A stretch of 5,545 nt of DNA from Chloroflexota bacterium (GTDB lineage: Bacteria > Chloroflexota > UBA6077 > CF-72), in NCBI GenBank assembly GCA_019242065.1, contig JAFAWJ010001095.1:1-5545 (forward strand), given 5' to 3'. Shown here piece after piece: positions 1 to 5,294 of this stretch. The notes beneath the pieces are model-generated. The model saw nothing but the letters and a program-made list of their open reading frames with translations. It was not told the origin of the DNA and did no database searches. How positions within the stretch are numbered: the stretch's first letter is position 1; the number at the start of each line of letters is the position of its first letter. The position numbers and the translations under genes are program-made.

Positions 1-26
1 TCGACCGCCGCCGCCATGCGCACCAT
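1..26 (-). CDS. Possible 5' end of a further minus-strand gene, cut by the window edge
   Basis: Reading leftward, an ATG at 26-24 and a second in-frame ATG at 17-15 open a frame that runs off the window with no stop. From the second ATG it reads Met-Ala-Ala-Ala-Val. An AGGA lies 8 nt before the second ATG, which is reasonable ribosome-binding spacing, so the second start is preferred. Too little is visible to name a product, and the frame may be chance. It would lie about 30-40 bp downstream of the tRNA gene. Confidence 0.2.
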
Positions 27-55
27 CCTACCCGCAGTGGCCCCCTTGGAAACGG

Positions 56-127
56 AGCCGACGAAGGGATTCGAACCCCCGACCCATGCTTTACGAAAGC
101 ATTGCTCTACCCCTGAGCTACGTCGGC
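56..127 (-). tRNA. tRNA-Thr (anticodon CGT)
   Basis: The minus strand folds into a full cloverleaf. The acceptor stem is GCCGACG paired with CGTCGGC, 7 of 7 pairs. The D stem is GCTC/GAGC. The anticodon stem is ATGCT/AGCAT around the loop TTCGTAA, giving anticodon CGT at 93-95, which reads the threonine codon ACG. The variable loop has 5 nt. The T stem is GGGGG/CCCTT with two G-U pairs, and its loop is TTCGAAT. The base after the acceptor stem (position 56) gives a U discriminator. The following bases are CCG, so CCA is not encoded and must be added after transcription. It lies 32 bp downstream of the LysM gene on the same strand. A good extended -10 element just upstream suggests it also has its own promoter. 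Confidence 0.97.
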
Positions 128-141
128 TAGGGTGGGGCCCA

Positions 142-150
142 AGTATAGCA
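142..150 (-). promoter_or_regulatory. Extended -10 promoter element for the tRNA-Thr gene
   Basis: On the minus strand the bases read TTGCTATACT. This contains TATACT (142-147), one base from the TATAAT consensus, preceded by TG and one base, the extended -10 pattern. Transcription would start near 135, leaving a leader of about 8 nt before the mature tRNA at 127. No convincing -35 hexamer lies 16-18 bp upstream, where the sequence is the end of the LysM gene. An extended -10 can compensate for a weak -35. Confidence 0.5.
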
Positions 151-159
151 ATCGGGGCC

Positions 160-645
160 TCAATGGCTGGCGGGCGGGGGGATTTTGAGGGTCTGCCCGA
201 TCTGCAGTTTTTGCGGATTATCGATGTTGTTGTAGGCCATCAGGTCGTCGGTGCGGACGCCGAAGTGCTGGGCGATCGAGGCGGGGCTGTCACCGGCTTT
301 GACCACGTAGGTCTGCTCGGGTGGCGTGGGGCTAGGTTCGGGTGTTGGCTCGGGGGCCACCGCGATGGCAGTCGCGGTCGGCGGGGTGGCCAGAGCCGCG
401 ACCCTGCCCGGGCCGGTGGCCCAGTTCAGACCGACATACAGAAACGCCGCCAGGCCCAGCACGACGGCCACGAAGCCGACGACGTACGGCAGCTGCCGGC
501 TCTGGCGGTGCGCCTGGCTGCCGTAGACCGGGTGGCGGTGCTCGGCGCACGGAAAGGCGTAGCCACGCCGGGTGGTCGTCGGGTGCTCGGCGGAGCGCGC
601 CGTCCGTTGGCGGTCGTGTCCGTTGGATGGAGCGCGGGGTTCCAT
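160..645 (-). CDS. Membrane-anchored LysM-domain protein
   Basis: This 161-residue protein is probably a cell-wall-binding envelope protein held by one N-terminal membrane helix. Residues 1-52 are hydrophilic and rich in Arg and His. A hydrophobic helix spans about 55-73 (YVVGFVAVVLGLAAFLYVGL). A Pro/Thr/Ala/Glu linker follows (about 86-110). One LysM domain ends the protein (about 112-157), with the family landmarks YVVKAGD, SIAQHFGV, LMAYNNI and GQTLKIP. LysM domains bind N-acetylglucosamine-containing glycans such as peptidoglycan. The positive N-terminus suggests it stays inside, with LysM outside. No catalytic domain is present. The ATG at 645 was chosen because the longer frame, from 768, would overlap lysC by about 59 bp. 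A weak AGGCG lies 6-10 nt before the ATG. The gene follows lysC by 64 bp and may share its transcript. The domain call is firm; the cellular role is unknown. Confidence 0.85.
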   Translation of the reverse strand: MEPRAPSNGHDRQRTARSAEHPTTTRRGYAFPCAEHRHPVYGSQAHRQSRQLPYVVGFVAVVLGLAAFLYVGLNWATGPGRVAALATPPTATAIAVAPEPTPEPSPTPPEQTYVVKAGDSPASIAQHFGVRTDDLMAYNNIDNPQKLQIGQTLKIPPPASH

Positions 646-662
646 CGCTTCGCCTGGCGATG

Positions 663-686
663 ATAACCGCCAGCGGTTGCGGTTAT
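663..686 (-). repeat. Perfect 8-bp inverted repeat in the lysC-LysM gap
   Basis: ATAACCGC (663-670) and GCGGTTAT (679-686) are exact reverse complements separated by 8 nt. The minus-strand transcript could form a hairpin between the lysC stop at 710 and the LysM ATG at 645. The stem ends 17 nt before that ATG. No run of T follows on the minus strand, so it is not a standard intrinsic terminator. It could mark an RNA processing point, affect translation of the LysM gene, or be a protein-binding palindrome. Confidence 0.5.
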
Positions 687-709
687 GACTAGCTGGCCAT
701 CGTGGCGGC

Positions 710-1957
710 TCAGTCCTCGCGGTCGAGCTCGAAGGCCGCGTGCAGCGCGCGCACGGCGTCCTCGGCACGGTCGCGCGGCACGACGCACGTGATGCGGATG
801 TCCGAGGTGCTGATGATGTTGATGTTGATGCTGGCCTCGGCCAGCGTGCCGAACATGCGCGCCGCGTAGCCAGGCGCGCTCTGCATACCGGTCCCCACGA
901 TGCTCACCTTGGCCAGATCTTCGGCCGTGTCGATCGACACGGCGTGGATCTGGGGTGCGATGGCGCGCGTGATCTCGATGGCGCGCTCCAGGCTGCCGCG
1001 CGAGATCGTGAACGACAGGTCGGTCGTGCCGTCGGCGCCGCTGGACTGGGCGATCGTATCCACGCTGATGCCGGCCTGGGCCAGGGGTTGAAAGATCGCC
1101 GCGGCGATCCCGGGCCGGTCGGGTACGCGCACCAACGTGATGCGGGCGACGTCCAGGTCGTGGGCGATACCCCGCACGTTCTTGCGGATTTCCATGGGCA
1201 TGGGCGTCTCTCCATCGCGGTGGATCAGCGTGCCGGGCTCGTCGAGGAACGACGACGCCACGTGGATGGGCATGTTGTAAAGCTCGCCAAGCTCGACCGC
1301 ACGCGGGTGCATGACGCGTGCGCCGAGCTGTGCAAGCTCGAGCATCTCTTCGTAGCCGATGCTGGCCAGCTTGCGGGCACCCGGCACCACGCGCGGGTCG
1401 GCGGTATAGATGCCTTTGACGTCGGTGTAGATGTCGCACCGCGCGGCGCCGAGGGCACACGCCAGGGCGACAGCGGTGGTGTCCGAACCGCCGCGGCCGA
1501 GGGTGGTCACGTCCTGGTCGTCGGTCACGCCCTGGAAGCCAGTGACGATGACGACCTTGCCGTGGCGCAGCTCGGTCGAGATGCGTTCGGGGTGGATGTC
1601 GGTGATCCGCGCGCGGGAAAAAACGCCCGTCGAACGGATGCCCGCCTGGGCGCCGGTCAGCGAGACAGCGGGCTGATGCAGGTCGTGCAGCGCCATGGCC
1701 ATAAGCGTGGCGCTGACCGTCTCGCCCGTCGACAGCAACAGGTCCATCTCACGATCGTCCGGTCGGTCCGCAACCCGGTAGGCCAGTTCGATGAGCTCGT
1801 CGGTGGTGTCGCCCATGGCGGAGACCACGACGATCACCGGACGACCCGCGGCGGCGGTGCGCGCGATGCGTCGGGCGGAGGCGCGGATGCGCTCGGCATT
1901 CGCCAGCGACGAGCCGCCGTACTTCTCGACCAGCAAGCCGCCGCCGATCTCAGCCAA
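710..1957 (-). CDS. lysC: Aspartate kinase with two C-terminal ACT domains
   Basis: Aspartate kinase phosphorylates L-aspartate with ATP in the cytosol, the first step toward lysine/diaminopimelate, threonine and methionine. The 415-residue product has the full family layout. The kinase domain covers about 8-250: K12-YGGSS, VVSAMGDTTDE (44-54), STGET with E79, GFQGV (140-144), and GRGGSDTTA (154-162), followed by a segment with IYTDV (176-180) and TADPR (185-189). ACT 1 covers about 270-340 (VPDRPGIAAAIF), and ACT 2 about 349-412 (SININIISTSDIRIT). Paired ACT domains normally carry feedback inhibition by lysine and/or threonine; which effector acts here cannot be read. The TTG at 1957 was chosen because GAGGAG lies 9 nt upstream and the length matches the family. 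The alternative TTG at 1936 gives 408 residues but has no clear ribosome site. It overlaps the thrB stop by 8 bp, suggesting translational coupling. No homoserine dehydrogenase domain is fused. A possible internal subunit start lies at 1201. Confidence 0.96.
   Translation of the reverse strand: MAEIGGGLLVEKYGGSSLANAERIRASARRIARTAAAGRPVIVVVSAMGDTTDELIELAYRVADRPDDREMDLLLSTGETVSATLMAMALHDLHQPAVSLTGAQAGIRSTGVFSRARITDIHPERISTELRHGKVVIVTGFQGVTDDQDVTTLGRGGSDTTAVALACALGAARCDIYTDVKGIYTADPRVVPGARKLASIGYEEMLELAQLGARVMHPRAVELGELYNMPIHVASSFLDEPGTLIHRDGETPMPMEIRKNVRGIAHDLDVARITLVRVPDRPGIAAAIFQPLAQAGISVDTIAQSSGADGTTDLSFTISRGSLERAIEITRAIAPQIHAVSIDTAEDLAKVSIVGTGMQSAPGYAARMFGTLAEASININIISTSDIRITCVVPRDRAEDAVRALHAAFELDRED
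1199..1213 (-). promoter_or_regulatory. Internal ribosome-binding site and ATG for a possible aspartate kinase beta subunit
   Basis: Within lysC, the minus strand has GGAGAG at 1213-1208, and the GGAG core sits 8 nt before an in-frame ATG at 1201-1199 (Met253). Translation from here would give a 163-residue protein (710-1201) containing both ACT domains and no kinase domain. In Bacillus subtilis aspartokinase II and in Corynebacterium aspartokinase, an in-frame internal start at about the same place yields a separate beta subunit of about 160-170 residues, which assembles as alpha2beta2. The position and spacing fit that arrangement; actual use here is inferred. Confidence 0.45.
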
Positions 1958-2822
1958 CGACGTGTGCTCCTCGGGTCGAAAGCCCCAGTCGCAGAATCTT
2001 GCCGGGCACGCCCTCAGACTGGGCGGTCGCCCCAAACGCCTGGGCAACGCTGGAGACACAGGCGTCCGAGGCGCACAGCGCCATGACGGTTGGACCCGCA
2101 CCTGAGACGAATGCGCCCAGGGCACCTGCGTGCATCGCCACCTCCAGAAGCGTAGCGCCGGCCGGGAACAGGGGCAGGCGGTACGGCTGGTGGAGACGGT
2201 CGCGTGTCGCCTCGGCGAGCAGGTCGGCACGGCCGGCGGACAGGGCGGCAACCATCAGACTGGCACGGGCGACGTTGAAAATCGCGTCGGTGCGAGTCAC
2301 GCTGGCCGGCAGCAGCCCGCGCGCGTGGGCGGTCGGGACGCCCTGGTCCGGAAGGAAGCACACGCCGGTCAACTCGAGGGCGACGCTCACCGGTGACTGG
2401 ACGACGCGACCGTCCTCCAGTCGAATGGCGACGCGTGCACCACCCAGCAGACACGGCACGACGTTGTCGGGGTGGCCCTCGATCTCGACGGCCAGGTTGA
2501 GCAGGGCTGACTCGTCCAGGGGGTTGCCCAGGCAGTGGTTGGCGACGAGCACGCCGCACGCGATGGCGGCCGCGCTGCTGCCCAGGCCACTGTTGAAGAC
2601 GATGCGGTTGACGCAGCGCAGCTCGAAGCCCGGGTAGCGGGCGCCGACCAGCGCATAGGTGGCGCGCGCGGCGCGCAGAATCAGGTTCGAATCGTCGTCA
2701 CCAGCCAGGCGCCCCGGGGTAGCGGCGACCTCGTTCCACAGGTCGAGCGCCACACCCAGACAATCGAAGCCCGCACCGAGGTTGGCGCTCGAGGCGGGCG
2801 CACGCACCACAATCGAGGACAC
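1950..2822 (-). CDS. thrB: Homoserine kinase (GHMP kinase family)
   Basis: This cytosolic enzyme transfers the ATP gamma-phosphate to L-homoserine to make O-phosphohomoserine, the substrate of threonine synthase. The 290-residue protein shows the three GHMP motifs in order: an N-terminal APASSANLGAGFDCLG (8-23), the glycine-rich ATP loop SGLGSSAAA (78-86), and the C-terminal GAFVSGAGPTVMAL (236-249). EIEGHPDNV (113-121), typical of homoserine kinases, lies between them. The proline that usually opens the ATP-loop motif is replaced by Val75, a mild departure. Length fits the family (about 290-310). The GTG at 2822 gives MSSIVVRAPASSANLG, close to the usual N-terminus. No strong ribosome site is seen, so translation may depend on coupling to the J-like gene, whose stop lies 8 bp upstream. 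The 3' end overlaps lysC by 8 bp. Neither threonine synthase nor homoserine dehydrogenase lies in the window. Confidence 0.95.
   Translation of the reverse strand: MSSIVVRAPASSANLGAGFDCLGVALDLWNEVAATPGRLAGDDDSNLILRAARATYALVGARYPGFELRCVNRIVFNSGLGSSAAAIACGVLVANHCLGNPLDESALLNLAVEIEGHPDNVVPCLLGGARVAIRLEDGRVVQSPVSVALELTGVCFLPDQGVPTAHARGLLPASVTRTDAIFNVARASLMVAALSAGRADLLAEATRDRLHQPYRLPLFPAGATLLEVAMHAGALGAFVSGAGPTVMALCASDACVSSVAQAFGATAQSEGVPGKILRLGLSTRGAHVVG
1967..1972 (-). promoter_or_regulatory. Ribosome-binding site that fixes the lysC TTG start
   Basis: GAGGAG on the minus strand lies 9 nt before the TTG at 1957-1955. It sits inside the last codons of thrB. It is among the clearest Shine-Dalgarno sequences in the window and favours this TTG over the one at 1936, which has only a weak GAG upstream. 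Confidence 0.6.
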
Positions 2823-2830
2823 GTGACGGG

Positions 2831-3775
2831 CTACTGCGGGGTGAACGTCGTGGACCAGGACAACTGCTGATCGTCGGCCTGGGTGTACACGTGCACGGTC
2901 ACCGGATAGTCCGGTGTCGCGCTGCCGATGTTGAACGTGATGGTCGCCGCGCCCGACGGATCGGTCTTGACCGTGCCCGTCGCCGGCCAGCGTTCCTGGG
3001 TGGTGCGGTACTCGACCGACGACCAGACGTCGTAGTTGGCCAGTGGCTGGCCGTCACGCCGCAGATGAATCTGGACGCTCTCAGGTGTGTTCGGCGCCGG
3101 GGTGGGGTTCGAGACGCTGACGGTCGAACCTGCGTAGCGCGCCGCGACGCTGGGCAACGGGGTGGCAGTCGGAGCGGCGGTGGGCACGGCCGTGACGGTG
3201 ACGTCGATGACGCGGCGCGGCGCGGCACTGGTCAGCGGCAGCACCACTTGCAGGGCGTTGAGAGCCGAGAGGTTGATCGACAGGCGCGGAATCAACAGGA
3301 ACCCGGCGACAACTGCCAGACCGACAACCGTCAGGACGACCATCACGTCGCCGAGTCCGGCGTAGCTCGGCTGGACGATCGAGCGCGGGCGGCGGCGACG
3401 GGTGGTGCGCGAAGCGCTCTTGGCACCTGGCCGGATCGGCGTGGGGGTGCCAGCTACGAGGGCTTGATGCAGACGCTGTCGGTCGTACTCGGTGCGTCGC
3501 GCAGGGTTGCCCAGGACCTCGTACGCGACGTTCAGCTGTTTGAGCGATTGGTTGTCGCGCGAGCTGTTGCCGGTCAGCCTGGAGGCCATGCGGCGATAGG
3601 TCGTCTGGATCTCCCAGTCGGAGACCGAGGGGTCCAATCCGAGGACCGCGTACAGGCCAGGATCGGCCTTGATGGCCGGAGCGTCAGGTCGCGGGGCAGG
3701 CAGCGCAGGCTGCTCGGCCAGGACGGGTAAGCGCGTCGTCTCGTCGGCGTGCTCGGAGCGAGGCGGCACGCACAT
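2831..3775 (-). CDS. J-like domain membrane protein with an extracytoplasmic beta-sandwich domain
   Basis: The 314-residue product has four parts. Residues 37-101 resemble a DnaJ domain: GLYAVLGLDPSVSDWEIQ, then YRRMASRL, then LNVAYEVLGNPARRTEYDR. The HPD tripeptide between helices II and III, needed to stimulate DnaK, is absent; the stretch reads RLTGNSS (66-72). A basic stretch (TTRRRRPR, 124-131) precedes one transmembrane helix (about 143-163). A Pro/Thr/Ala linker runs about 186-232. The C-terminal 80 residues, with GQPLANYDV, TDPSGAATITF and VTVHVYTQ, look like an Ig-like or Big-type sandwich. Positive charge before the helix puts the J-like part inside and the sandwich outside. The ATG at 3775 shares its A with the murE TAA stop (TAATG), favouring it over the longer frame from 3832. 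Function is unknown; without HPD it is unlikely to be an ordinary DnaK co-chaperone. The domain call is good, the sandwich call tentative. Confidence 0.8.
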   Translation of the reverse strand: MCVPPRSEHADETTRLPVLAEQPALPAPRPDAPAIKADPGLYAVLGLDPSVSDWEIQTTYRRMASRLTGNSSRDNQSLKQLNVAYEVLGNPARRTEYDRQRLHQALVAGTPTPIRPGAKSASRTTRRRRPRSIVQPSYAGLGDVMVVLTVVGLAVVAGFLLIPRLSINLSALNALQVVLPLTSAAPRRVIDVTVTAVPTAAPTATPLPSVAARYAGSTVSVSNPTPAPNTPESVQIHLRRDGQPLANYDVWSSVEYRTTQERWPATGTVKTDPSGAATITFNIGSATPDYPVTVHVYTQADDQQLSWSTTFTPQ

Positions 3776-5280
3776 TATGGTACAGCCCGGATTACGTAGC
3801 CCAGATCGCCAAGTACTTCGGCCGCGGCACAACTGTCGTTCCAGGGCAGTTTCAGGTCGCCGACGACCATACGCTGCTCGTGGCCTTTTCCAGCGAGCAA
3901 GACCGCGTCGCCGGGTCGAGCGCGCTCGAACAGGACGCGGATGGCGGTGCGTCGATCGAGCTCGACCACAAACTGGTTGTTGACGGAAGTGGCGCCCGCG
4001 GCGATCTGGGCGGCGATGGTGGCGGGGTCCTCGAAGCCCGGGTCGTCGGTGGTGATCGCGAAAAAGTCGGCCTTGTTCGCCGCCAGTTGGCCCATGACGG
4101 GCCGATTGGCGGCGTCGCGCCCGCCGGCGAGTCCAAATGCGAGCAGGAGGTGGCCGGGCACCAGCGAGCGGACCGTGTCGAGGGCTTTTTCGAGCGCCTG
4201 GGGCGTGTGGGCAAAGTCGACCACGACGGCGAATGGCTGGCCGGCGTCGACCAGGTTCATGCGACCCGGTACGGGCGGCTGGGCGAGTGCGGCCCGGATC
4301 AGGTCGTCGGGGGTCGCGCCGAAAACCGTGGCGGCAGCGGCGTACGCGGCCAGCCAGTTCGAGACGTTGAACCGCCCGACGAGCTGGGTCGTTACACGCT
4401 GGCCGCCTGGTTCCAGCGTGAACGTCGTGCCGCGCGCCGACAACTGAATGTCGCGAGCCGCGAAGTCGGCCGGTTGGTCCAGGCCATATGTCACGACGCG
4501 AGCGGGCGTGGCGACGCGCATCGACTCGGCGTGCGGATCGTCGGCGTTCAGGACCGCGACTCCGTCGAGCGGGAGGCGTTCGAACAACAGCCGCTTGGCT
4601 GCCAGATACGCCTCGAACGAGCCATGGAAGTTGATGTGCTCAGGGCTGAGGTTGGTGAAGACGCCGACGCTGTAGTCGACGCCACGGACGCGGTCCAGGC
4701 TAAGGGCATGCGAGCTGGTCTCGACGATGGCCAGGTCGAGGCTGGCCGCGCGCATCTCGGCCAGCGCGCGCTGCACCAGAGGTGCCTCGGGCGTGGTGTG
4801 GTCGGCCGCATTCGGGCGGACCTCGTTGCCAATGCGCGTGTTGACGGTGGTCAGCCAACCGGTGCGCAGGCCGTGGGCTTCCAGGATCGCGCTCAGCAGG
4901 TGCGTCGTAGACGTTTTGCCGTCGGTACCCGTGACACCCACGACCGGCAGATGACGCGAGGGATAGCCGAAGAAGGCAGCCGACAGGTCCGCGAGGGCGT
5001 GGCGAGCGTTGGTAACCAGCACGGTCGGCACCTCGCCGGCCGGCGGCGACTCGGCGGCAACGGCGGCCGCGCCGCGTGCCAGCGCGTCGGGCACGAACTC
5101 CAGGCCGTTGCGCTCGAAGCCAGGTATGGCCACGAACAGGTCGCCGGGTGCCACGCGCCGGCTGTCCTGGGTGACGCCGCCGACGACCGTTGCGGGATCG
5201 CCGCGCACGAGCTCCGCCTCGGCGACGTCCGCCACCACGTCGCCCAACAATCTCGGGGTCGGCGCATACGCCATGTTCAT
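3775..5280 (-). CDS. murE: MurE ligase: UDP-MurNAc-L-Ala-D-Glu--third amino acid ligase
   Basis: MurE uses ATP in the cytosol to add the third residue of the peptidoglycan stem peptide to UDP-MurNAc-L-Ala-D-Glu. The 501-residue length is normal. The N-terminal UDP-binding domain has TQDSRRV (37-43). The ATPase domain has the P-loop GVTGTDGKTSTT (115-126), HTTPEAP (161-167), VETSSHALSLDRV (186-198), and EHINFHGSFEAYLAAK (214-229), where Lys229 is the likely carbamylated lysine. The C-terminal domain has GRFNVSNWLAAYAA (302-315), PGRMNLVDAGQPF (338-350), DFAHTPQAL, FGLAGGRD and AGKGHE (463-468). The substrate motif is DNPR in diaminopimelate enzymes but DDPG here (412-415), so the arginine that grips the diaminopimelate carboxylate is missing; ornithine or lysine is more likely added. 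An ATG at 5274 is an equally possible start (499 residues). Neither has a clear ribosome site. It is the first gene of the minus-strand unit. Confidence 0.95.
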   Translation of the reverse strand: MNMAYAPTPRLLGDVVADVAEAELVRGDPATVVGGVTQDSRRVAPGDLFVAIPGFERNGLEFVPDALARGAAAVAAESPPAGEVPTVLVTNARHALADLSAAFFGYPSRHLPVVGVTGTDGKTSTTHLLSAILEAHGLRTGWLTTVNTRIGNEVRPNAADHTTPEAPLVQRALAEMRAASLDLAIVETSSHALSLDRVRGVDYSVGVFTNLSPEHINFHGSFEAYLAAKRLLFERLPLDGVAVLNADDPHAESMRVATPARVVTYGLDQPADFAARDIQLSARGTTFTLEPGGQRVTTQLVGRFNVSNWLAAYAAAATVFGATPDDLIRAALAQPPVPGRMNLVDAGQPFAVVVDFAHTPQALEKALDTVRSLVPGHLLLAFGLAGGRDAANRPVMGQLAANKADFFAITTDDPGFEDPATIAAQIAAGATSVNNQFVVELDRRTAIRVLFERARPGDAVLLAGKGHEQRMVVGDLKLPWNDSCAAAEVLGDLGYVIRAVP

Positions 5281-5285
5281 ACAAT
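5280..5285 (+). promoter_or_regulatory. Candidate -10 box (TACAAT) for uvrC in the divergent gap
   Basis: TACAAT differs from TATAAT at one base and sits in the only AT-rich patch of the murE-uvrC junction (about 5276-5288). A start 6-7 bases downstream would fall near 5292, only about 3 nt before the uvrC ATG, giving an almost leaderless message. This agrees with the lack of any Shine-Dalgarno before that ATG. No good -35 is found 16-18 bp upstream. The minus strand of the same patch has TAAATT (5283-5288), a weaker -10 match for murE. Confidence 0.35.
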
Positions 5286-5294
5286 TTAGCCGCC

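Noticed and set aside
650..660. Short palindrome TCGCC-T-GGCGA just before the LysM start
   Set aside because: Five-base arms around one central base are common by chance in GC-rich DNA and cannot form a hairpin with a full stem.
16..663. Plus-strand open frame covering the tRNA and LysM gene
   Set aside because: It would run across a clear tRNA gene and opposite a LysM gene. The protein shows low-complexity Gly/Arg composition and no domain.
808..836. Repeated GATGTT-like units, a possible short tandem repeat
   Set aside because: The units are codons for the Ile-Asn-Ile-Asn-Ile-Ile stretch of the second ACT domain, a conserved protein feature, so no separate repeat is needed.
740..2086. 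Long plus-strand open frame opposite lysC (448 codons)
   Set aside because: It mirrors lysC codons on the other strand and has no domain signal, while lysC has every expected motif.
1958..2251. N-terminal extension of aspartate kinase from an ATG at 2251
   Set aside because: It would overlap thrB by about 300 bp in another frame and adds unrelated Pro/Arg/Cys-rich sequence. The family starts just before the KYGGSS motif.
3880..5289. Long plus-strand open frame opposite murE (469 codons)
   Set aside because: It is antisense to a complete, motif-rich murE. Its composition (Gly, Arg, Val, Asp rich, no recognizable domain) is typical of frames opposite GC-rich genes.
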